A stretch of 5,985 nt of DNA. It comes from Spirochaetaceae bacterium. Lineage in GTDB: Bacteria > Spirochaetota > Spirochaetia > Treponematales > Breznakiellaceae. The notes below the pieces were generated by a model. It had not been told where the DNA came from, did not search any database, and saw only the letters and a list, made by a program, of their open reading frames with translations. Made by a program: the position numbers and the translations under genes. Each line of letters opens with the position of its first letter. The stretch's first letter is position 1. Below are positions 1-4,539 of the stretch, in pieces. The stretch is taken from assembly GCA_031280115.1 (NCBI GenBank), contig JAITHF010000051.1, forward strand, positions 1 through 5,985. The letters run 5' to 3'.

Positions 1-143
1 CACCTGCGAACCTTAGCAGCGTCCGCTTCATCAAAGTCCAAACCGCAGTGTTCCTCTACGGCGGCATCTTCGGGGAAGTGTCAACAGAGGTCTTTTCCGC
101 TGACGGGCTGGGCGTCCAAACCAGTTTCCCTCTGCCGTACTGA
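1..143 (+). CDS. C-terminal end of an unidentified, probably surface or secreted protein (5' partial)
   Basis: A reading frame open from the left edge (first complete codon at position 3) ends at TGA 141-143, giving the last 46 residues of a protein. It looks genuinely coding: nearly every codon ends in G or C, as in the neighbouring genes. The peptide alternates hydrophobic and polar residues (VRFIKVQTAVFLYGG, then GEVSTEVFSA) as in beta-strands, and ends in PLPY. From memory, similar endings of the form 'F-I/V-K-V-x-T-x-V ... G-E-x-S-T-E' occur at the C-termini of surface proteins or lipoproteins in spirochaetes and Bacteroidetes, so an exported beta-sandwich protein is the best guess. No catalytic motif, anchor or signal can be seen because the N-terminal part lies outside the window. 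It is convergent with fabZ, 61 bp away, and is followed by a plausible intrinsic terminator. I am fairly sure of the frame, not of the function. Confidence 0.65.
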   Translation, partial: PANLSSVRFIKVQTAVFLYGGIFGEVSTEVFSADGLGVQTSFPLPY

Positions 144-151
144 TTACACAA

Positions 152-176
152 CCGGCGCGTACTTAGGGCGCGCCGG
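152..176 (-). terminator. Weak terminator candidate for the fab operon
   Basis: An 8-bp perfect stem (CCGGCGCG 152-159 with CGCGCCGG 169-176, 9-nt loop) lies 29 bp beyond the fabZ stop codon. Read on the minus strand it is followed by TTGTGTAAT (151-143), which is only moderately U-rich. It could also serve as a symmetrical hairpin protecting the 3' end of the mRNA. Confidence 0.35.
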
Positions 177-180
177 CCCC

Positions 181-218
181 CGCGCCCTATTCCGCGTCTG
201 CCGCCTAGGGCGCGTTTT
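181..218 (+). terminator. Intrinsic terminator candidate for the left-hand + strand gene
   Basis: A perfect 9-bp stem pairs CGCGCCCTA (181-189) with TAGGGCGCG (206-214) across a 16-nt loop and is followed directly by TTTTGT (215-220). The stem is very GC-rich but the loop is long and the U tract has only four residues, so this is plausible rather than textbook. Its 3' arm extends into the last codons of fabZ on the opposite strand and includes two bases of the fabZ stop codon. Confidence 0.5.
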
Positions 219-657
219 GTACCACGCAGAGCCATTCGGCTTCCGCCGCACACTCGTCCCCCACAAAGGCTTTGCCGGCCTGCTTTATCATCTTCTGCGA
301 GACCCGCAGGTTCTCGATTTCCAGCCGAACCTCCTCACCCGGGCGCACTTGGCGGCGGAACTTTACTTTGTCCACTGACGCGAGAAAAAAGAGCGCGTCC
401 CCCCCAAGGGCGCCGGCCTTCCGCAGGCCCGCGCCCCCGGCCTGGGCCATAGTCTCTATAAGAATAACCCCGGGCACTACCGGATACTGGGGAAAGTGGC
501 CGGCAAAAAAGAATTCTTGCTCGGTGAACCTATAGCGGGCCGCAATGCGGCCCTCCTCGGCTTGTACAACTTCATCCACAAAGAGAAAGGGCTTGCGGTG
601 GGGAAGCAGTTCCTCGATTTCGTTTTTTTCGTTTTTTTCGTTTTTTGTGTCGCTCAT
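205..657 (-). CDS. fabZ: 3-hydroxyacyl-ACP dehydratase FabZ
   Basis: This 150-residue hot-dog-fold enzyme removes water from (3R)-hydroxyacyl-ACP to give trans-2-enoyl-ACP in cytosolic type II fatty acid synthesis. Residues 17-28 (LLPHRKPFLFVD) are the usual family opening, and GHFPQYPVVPGV (53-64) followed by ETMAQ (68-72) is the active site. His54 and Glu68 are the expected catalytic pair; a Glu rather than an Asp argues for FabZ over FabA. The start ATG (657-655) is preceded by AAGG with 5 nt spacing. Residues 5-13 are KNE repeated three times, encoded by a 9-bp A-rich tandem repeat; this hydrophilic tail precedes the conserved fold and is not needed for the known chemistry. The gene is last in the fab operon, 21 bp after fabF. 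The product assignment is secure; no isomerase activity is implied. Confidence 0.96.
   Translation of the reverse strand: MSDTKNEKNEKNEIEELLPHRKPFLFVDEVVQAEEGRIAARYRFTEQEFFFAGHFPQYPVVPGVILIETMAQAGGAGLRKAGALGGDALFFLASVDKVKFRRQVRPGEEVRLEIENLRVSQKMIKQAGKAFVGDECAAEAEWLCVVQNAP
620..647 (-). repeat. 9-bp tandem repeat within the fabZ 5' end
   Basis: Three consecutive 9-bp units (coding strand AAAAACGAA) encode KNE-KNE-KNE. On the plus strand they appear as CG followed by T7, T7 and T6 runs at 623-629, 632-638 and 641-646. Loss or gain of whole units keeps the frame; loss of a single base in an A run would not. Confidence 0.9.
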
Positions 658-678
658 AGACGCCTTGTTTGAGAGAGT

Positions 679-1971
679 TTAGAGATGAGAAAGATATTTT
701 CTGAACACCGCCACCCCATTGTGTCCGCCGAATCCTAAAGAGCCGGACGCCGCGATTTCAAGCTGGCCGTACTGCACCGTGTTCGGCACATAATCAAGGT
801 CGCAGGCAGGATCAGGGTGTTCAAGATTGATGGTCGGCGGGAAATAGCCGCCCCGTATGGCCAGTATGCAGGTAATCGCCTCAAGCCCGCCGCTTCCTGC
901 AATGCAGTGGCCGGTCATGCTCTTGGTGCTGGAAACTTTTATCTTATAGGCGTGATCCCCAAAGGCGTATTTTATCATCTTGGTTTCCGCCGGATCGTTT
1001 ATCTCCGTGGAGGTGCCGTGGGCGTTGTAATACTGCACCTCTTCAGGCCGCACGTCCGCGTCCTTGAGGGCCAGCTTGATGGCCCGTCCCCCGCCTTCGC
1101 CGTCCGGAGACGGGGAGGTAATATGATAGGCGTCGGCAGTGGCGCCGTAACCGGCAAACTCCGCAAGGATAGCCCCGCCCCGCTCAAGGGCGTGTTCCTC
1201 GCTTTCCAGCACCAGCACCCCCGCGGCCTCTCCCAGCACAAAGCCGTCCCGGTCCGCGTCAAAGGGGCGGGAGGCTTTTTCCGGCGCGTCCCGCCGCTTG
1301 GTGGAAAGGGCTTTGAGCATCTGGAAGCCGCCTATGGCAAAAGGCACCACGCAGGCTTCGGTGCCGCCTGCAACCGCTACTTCACAGCGTCCGGAGCGTA
1401 GCAAGTCAAGCGCCTGCCCTAGGGCGTCAGTGCCGGAGGCGCAGGCGGTTACTTGGGTAAACGCAGGCCCTTTAAGGCCGAACAGGATAGAGATATTACC
1501 TGCGGCCTCGTTGCTTATCATAAGCGGAACCGTCAGGGGAAGCATACGGCGGGGCCCGTCGTTGAAGAGTTTGCGAAACGATTCGCTTACTACCTCAAAG
1601 CCGCCGATACCGTTGCCCATAACCACACAGGCGCGCTCAGGATCGCCGGTTATCCGCCTGCCGCCCTCCGGCGCCGCTTCGAGAAGCCCCGCCTGTTCCA
1701 GCGCTTGGGACGCCGCTGCCGCGCCGAACTGGGTAAACCGGCACATCTTGCGGGCGTCCTTCTTGTCTAACCAGCGGGACGGGTCAAAGTCCTTCACTTC
1801 CCCTGCAATGGTCACGTCAAATCCGGCGGTATCAAAATGGGTGATAGGCCCTATCCCGCTTTTTCCGGTTTTGATGCTTGTTTCAAACGCTTCTACCGAA
1901 TTGCCGATAGGGGACACGATCCCCATGCCGGTAATGACGACCTTTCTTTTCATGTTTTTTATATTTTTCAT
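679..1971 (-). CDS. fabF: 3-oxoacyl-ACP synthase II FabF
   Basis: A 430-residue condensing enzyme (KAS II) that decarboxylates malonyl-ACP and joins it to acyl-ACP, extending the chain by two carbons. The thiolase fold is complete: nucleophile Cys177 in TACASGTDA, His318 in NAHGTST, Lys350 and His355 in STKSMTGH, and the gating loop GFGGHN at 413-418. MGIVSPIG near the N-terminus and the substrate-entry regions match FabF rather than FabH, which has a Cys-His-Asn triad. The start at 1971 is chosen because GGAG (1983-1980) lies 8 nt upstream. A second ATG at 1953 would give the more usual MKRKVVITG opening but has no ribosome binding site, so the protein probably carries a short extra lysine- and asparagine-rich tail. 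The gene follows fabG after 103 bp and precedes fabZ by 21 bp. Length is slightly above the usual 410-415 residues. Confidence 0.97.
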   Translation of the reverse strand: MKNIKNMKRKVVITGMGIVSPIGNSVEAFETSIKTGKSGIGPITHFDTAGFDVTIAGEVKDFDPSRWLDKKDARKMCRFTQFGAAAASQALEQAGLLEAAPEGGRRITGDPERACVVMGNGIGGFEVVSESFRKLFNDGPRRMLPLTVPLMISNEAAGNISILFGLKGPAFTQVTACASGTDALGQALDLLRSGRCEVAVAGGTEACVVPFAIGGFQMLKALSTKRRDAPEKASRPFDADRDGFVLGEAAGVLVLESEEHALERGGAILAEFAGYGATADAYHITSPSPDGEGGGRAIKLALKDADVRPEEVQYYNAHGTSTEINDPAETKMIKYAFGDHAYKIKVSSTKSMTGHCIAGSGGLEAITCILAIRGGYFPPTINLEHPDPACDLDYVPNTVQYGQLEIAASGSLGFGGHNGVAVFRKYLSHL

Positions 1972-1979
1972 ATTGTATG

Positions 1980-1983
1980 CTCC
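1980..1983 (-). promoter_or_regulatory. Shine-Dalgarno sequence deciding the fabF start
   Basis: GGAG on the minus strand sits 8 nt upstream of the ATG at 1971-1969. The alternative ATG at 1953-1951 is preceded only by A-rich sequence without an SD, so the upstream start is preferred. Confidence 0.7.
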
Positions 1984-2000
1984 ATATTTTTTGCCGCGGC

Positions 2001-2020
2001 TTCTTTACTATTCTTTACTG
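2001..2020. repeat. 10-bp tandem duplication in the fabG-fabF spacer
   Basis: Two adjacent copies of TTCTTTACT followed by A or G (2001-2010 and 2011-2020) form an imperfect 10-bp tandem repeat. No known operator is recognised; it may simply be a slippage product. Confidence 0.6.
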
Positions 2021-2053
2021 AGCGGCGCCCTAAACCCTGCGCCCTCCGGCTGA

Positions 2054-2075
2054 AACGCCTTTCGGGTGCGGCGTT
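2054..2075 (-). other. Small hairpin immediately after the fabG stop codon
   Basis: AACGCC (2054-2059) and GGCGTT (2070-2075) form a 6-bp stem with a 10-nt loop, overlapping the fabG TAA. No U run follows it on the minus strand, so it is not an intrinsic terminator. It might affect mRNA processing between fabG and fabF, but this is speculative. Confidence 0.4.
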
Positions 2076-2809
2076 TAGGTAAACATGCCGCCGTCAACAG
2101 AAAGCACTTGGCCGGTAATATAAGACGAGCGGTCGGAAGCGAAAAACAGCACTGCCGCGGCCACGTCCTGTGTCTCGCCGGCGCGTTTAAGGGGGATATG
2201 GGCGAGCATTTGTTCCCGCGCCGCCTCGCTCATGGCGTTTGTCATGTCCGACCGGATAAAGCCCGGGGCAACCGCGTTGACTCGCACCCCGCGGGACGCC
2301 GTTTCCAGCGCCAGAGACTTGGTAAGCCCGATAAGGCCCGCTTTACTCGCCGCGTAATTCCCCTGCCCGCCGTTCCCGTGTATGCCCACCACGCTTGCCA
2401 TGTTGATAATCGAACCTTTTCTCCGGCGTATCATGTCCCGCCCCAGGGTGCGGGCAACAAGAAACGCGGCAGTAAGGTTCACGTCAAGCACTTTCTGAAA
2501 ATCCGCAAGAGACATCCTGAACGAGAGGTTGTCTCTGGTTATTCCGGCGTTATTCACTGCCGCGTCAAAGCCTTGCGCCTCGGCAAGCGCCGCCTCCATG
2601 ACCTTTTCCACTGACGAAAGCTCCCCCAGGTCCGCGCTTATCCAGTGCAGTTTTCCTGAAGATTGGGCGATACGCTCCTCCAAGTCTGCCGGCGCTTTGG
2701 TTCCCACCCCCCACACCTCGGCGCCTTCTTTAAGAAAGAGTTCTGCAACAGCCTGCCCTATACCCCGGGATGCGCCGGTAACCAGCGCTTTTTTGCCTGC
2801 CAATTCCAT
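2075..2809 (-). CDS. fabG: 3-oxoacyl-ACP reductase FabG
   Basis: A 244-residue classical short-chain dehydrogenase that uses NADPH to reduce 3-oxoacyl-ACP to (3R)-hydroxyacyl-ACP. The cofactor-binding motif TGASRGIG is at 11-18, NNAG at 86-89, and the catalytic tetrad Asn111-Ser139-Tyr152-Lys156 is intact (Tyr and Lys in NYAASKAG). VNAVAPGFIRSDMT (177-190) and the end ITGQVLSVDGGM are characteristic of FabG; overall length is typical. Ser14-Arg15 in the glycine-rich loop fit an NADPH-preferring enzyme. The ATG at 2809 lies 3 bp after the fabD stop and its SD (AGGG) lies inside the last codons of fabD, so the two are almost certainly translationally coupled. Membership of the wide SDR family alone would leave the substrate open, but placement between fabD and fabF settles it. 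Confidence 0.96.
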   Translation of the reverse strand: MELAGKKALVTGASRGIGQAVAELFLKEGAEVWGVGTKAPADLEERIAQSSGKLHWISADLGELSSVEKVMEAALAEAQGFDAAVNNAGITRDNLSFRMSLADFQKVLDVNLTAAFLVARTLGRDMIRRRKGSIINMASVVGIHGNGGQGNYAASKAGLIGLTKSLALETASRGVRVNAVAPGFIRSDMTNAMSEAAREQMLAHIPLKRAGETQDVAAAVLFFASDRSSYITGQVLSVDGGMFT

Positions 2810-2812
2810 AGT

Positions 2813-3772
2813 TTACCCTGCCGCCGTGTCAATCATATCAATTTCCGCCTTTTTTCCCGCAGCAAAGCACGGTATCCGGGCGCCGCTTTCTTTCCATAAA
2901 CCCCGCAGCACCGCCCCTGGGCCGGTTTCCAGCGCCGCCGTAACCCCGCTTTGGGCGGCAATGGCGGACTCTTCGTCGGTCCAGCGCACTGGCTCGACAA
3001 TATGCCGCAGCGCCAGGGCTTTGGCTTCGGCTCCCGAACTGACTCGGGCGCCTGAAACATTAGCGTAAAAGGGGATATGCGGATCGTGAAAGGCGGTCTT
3101 TTCAAGCGCCGGCGCAAAGCGTTCCTGCGCTTCCGCCATGAGGGGCGAGTGGAAGGGTCCGGCCACTGCCAGCGGGATAACCCGCCGGGCGCCGGCTTTC
3201 TTAAACCGCTCTGCCGCTTCTTTGAGGGCTTTCGCGGTTCCTGCTGCCACCACCTGACAGGGCGCATTCAGGTTTGCCGCGTACAGGCCGGTCAAGCCTT
3301 CATTCCGCCATGCGGCGATAAGCTGTTCCGTTTGTTCCGACGGAAGCCCCAGTATGGCGGCCATGCCCGAGGCATCGGCGCCGGCTCTTATCCGGTCAAT
3401 CGCGGCCTGCATCGCTTCCCCCCGGGCTTTTACCAGTTTAAAGCAGTCTTCTATCGAGATGACCTGCGCTATGGCAAGCGCCGCGTATTCTCCAAGACTG
3501 AATCCCGCACACCCTGCGGGTTTGACCCCCCGCTCGCCTAAGTACGCGGCGGCAGCGAGGTTGGCCAGCGTAATCGCCGGCTGGGAGAGGTCGGTGCGCT
3601 TCAGGGTTTCCGCGCTCCCGTTACGCAGGAGATCTCCCATATCCGTTCCCATAATGGCCGACGCAAGGTTAAAAAGCGCTTTCCCTTCTCCGCTTGTTTC
3701 CTCAAAGTCAACGCCCATGCCTTGATACTGGGCGCCCTGACCGGGGAACAAAAAAACTGCTTGTATTTCCAT
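2813..3772 (-). CDS. fabD: Malonyl-CoA:ACP transacylase FabD
   Basis: A 319-residue enzyme that transfers malonyl from CoA to the phosphopantetheine of ACP, feeding chain elongation. FPGQGAQ (9-15) supplies the oxyanion-hole glutamine (Gln12). The nucleophile is Ser92 in GFSLGEYAAL, Arg117 in VKARGEAM binds the malonyl carboxylate, and His208 in GPFHSPLM is the catalytic base. Two positions differ from the Escherichia coli pattern: the nucleophile elbow reads GFSLGE instead of GHSLGE, and His257 stands where Gln250 is found in the E. coli enzyme (HIVEPVRW). Core catalytic residues are retained, so activity is expected. The ATG at 3772 is preceded by TGGAA with 8 nt spacing, and the protein starts just before the first beta-strand as usual. 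It is the first gene of the fab operon, 96 bp after rlmE. Confidence 0.95.
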   Translation of the reverse strand: MEIQAVFLFPGQGAQYQGMGVDFEETSGEGKALFNLASAIMGTDMGDLLRNGSAETLKRTDLSQPAITLANLAAAAYLGERGVKPAGCAGFSLGEYAALAIAQVISIEDCFKLVKARGEAMQAAIDRIRAGADASGMAAILGLPSEQTEQLIAAWRNEGLTGLYAANLNAPCQVVAAGTAKALKEAAERFKKAGARRVIPLAVAGPFHSPLMAEAQERFAPALEKTAFHDPHIPFYANVSGARVSSGAEAKALALRHIVEPVRWTDEESAIAAQSGVTAALETGPGAVLRGLWKESGARIPCFAAGKKAEIDMIDTAAG

Positions 3773-3844
3773 AGTGTTGTTTCCAGTAGGCGCCGCTGCC
3801 CCTGCTTCACCAGTTGAGAGCCTGAGACAGACAACGTTAATCCA

Positions 3845-3872
3845 AGCATATTCTATCCCCTTAAAATGTCAA
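3845..3872 (-). promoter_or_regulatory. Sigma-70-type promoter for the fab operon
   Basis: On the minus strand a perfect TTGACA -35 box (3872-3867) is followed after 16 nt by TATGCT (3850-3845) as -10. The predicted transcript starts near 3838, leaving a leader of roughly 65 nt before the fabD ATG. The -35 box overlaps the rlmE stop codon (3871-3869), so the fab genes can be transcribed independently of rlmE. I see no FapR- or FadR-like operator. Confidence 0.6.
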
Positions 3873-4501
3873 CCCCCTGCGCCTCTTGCGAGGTTTTGTC
3901 CCAGATAATAGATCTCTACTGACTGGCTGCGGCAGGCTTGGGGCTTGAAAATTTTTACTTTGGCAAAATGTTCCCGCATACGTTCCAACAGTTTTTGAGC
4001 GTCTTTGCTCTGGAAGACTTTTACCGCCAGACTCCCCCCGCCAAGGAGCGCCGATTCCCCGTATTCCAGCGCCGACTCCGCCAGCGCCAGAGAACGCGCC
4101 GCGTCAACCCCGCTGTTTCCGGTGGTTTCCGGCGCCGCGTCGCTCATCACCAGGTGATAGCGTCCTTGGGAACGCAAAAGTTCCTGCGTCTCCGGCGCGG
4201 TCATGTCCCCTTGGACAAAAAAGAAGTTTTTCCGGTTGGAAAAATCCTTGATCAACGCCAGGGGCTCCAGATCAACGGCAGCAAGAAAGCCCGCACCCCC
4301 TATCCGGCGGAGTGCGTAAAGGCTCCAGCTTCCCGGGGACGCGCCCAAATCAAGCGCCCGAAACGGGGCGCCCCGGCGGGATTGCCGGGGAAAGAGGCCG
4401 AATTTCTCGTCCATTTCCCGCAATTTATAAACCGAGCGCGCCGGATACCCCTCTTTCCTCGCTTTAAGCGCCCAAAAATCAGGCTTGTTATAACACGACA
4501 T
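3869..4501 (-). CDS. rlmE: 23S rRNA (uridine-2'-O-)methyltransferase RlmE (FtsJ/RrmJ family)
   Basis: A 210-residue S-adenosylmethionine-dependent enzyme of the FtsJ family; E. coli RlmE methylates the 2'-OH of U2552 in the 23S rRNA A loop, a late step in 50S subunit assembly. The Lys-Asp-Lys-Glu tetrad is present: Lys26 in ARSVYKL, Asp121 in SDAAP, Lys161 in AVKVFQ and Glu196 in QSVEIYYLG. The SAM-binding motif I is LDLGASPGSWS (50-60), followed by an acidic VDLEP at 76-80. The N-terminal arm before Lys26 is about 12 residues shorter than in E. coli, and a basic stretch RQSRRG (39-44) precedes motif I. The ATG at 4501 has no clear SD; the only purine-rich patch (AAGG) lies too far upstream. 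MSCYNKPDFWALKARKEGYPAR matches the family opening well, so the start is probably right. The gene is divergent from the prenyl synthase. Confidence 0.93.
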   Translation of the reverse strand: MSCYNKPDFWALKARKEGYPARSVYKLREMDEKFGLFPRQSRRGAPFRALDLGASPGSWSLYALRRIGGAGFLAAVDLEPLALIKDFSNRKNFFFVQGDMTAPETQELLRSQGRYHLVMSDAAPETTGNSGVDAARSLALAESALEYGESALLGGGSLAVKVFQSKDAQKLLERMREHFAKVKIFKPQACRSQSVEIYYLGQNLARGAGG

Positions 4502-4505
4502 AATA

Positions 4506-4534
4506 TTGCTTTAATACGATACCTTATATACAAT
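4506..4534 (+). promoter_or_regulatory. Candidate promoter of the prenyl synthase gene
   Basis: TTGCTT (4506-4511) and TACAAT (4529-4534) are separated by 17 nt, the ideal spacing, in the A/T-rich gap between rlmE and the divergent prenyl synthase. The -10 matches five of six consensus bases and the -35 three of six. Transcription would start near 4540-4542, at or next to the proposed start codon, implying a leaderless mRNA. Confidence 0.45.
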
Positions 4535-4539
4535 AAAAA

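Noticed and set aside
56..253. Minus-strand 65-codon frame across the convergent gap
   Set aside because: It runs antisense to the convincing C-terminal coding frame at 1-143 and through the hairpin region; its Arg/Gly richness reflects GC-rich repeats.
1298..2053. Long plus-strand open frame (251 codons) opposite fabF
   Set aside because: It is antisense to an unmistakable fabF, low in recognisable motifs and rich in Ser, Pro and Arg as expected for the shadow of a GC-rich gene.
2066..2614. Plus-strand open frame (182 codons) opposite fabG
   Set aside because: Antisense shadow of fabG with high His, Arg and Gly content and no domain or credible start signal.
3601..3849. Minus-strand 82-codon frame starting before fabD
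   Set aside because: It overlaps the fabD start out of frame, its ATG falls within the proposed -10 region and it has no SD; most of its length is a shadow of fabD.
3851..3872. TTGACA with TAGAAT as -10 upstream of fabD
   Set aside because: Spacing would be only 11 nt; TATGCT at 16 nt is the workable -10.
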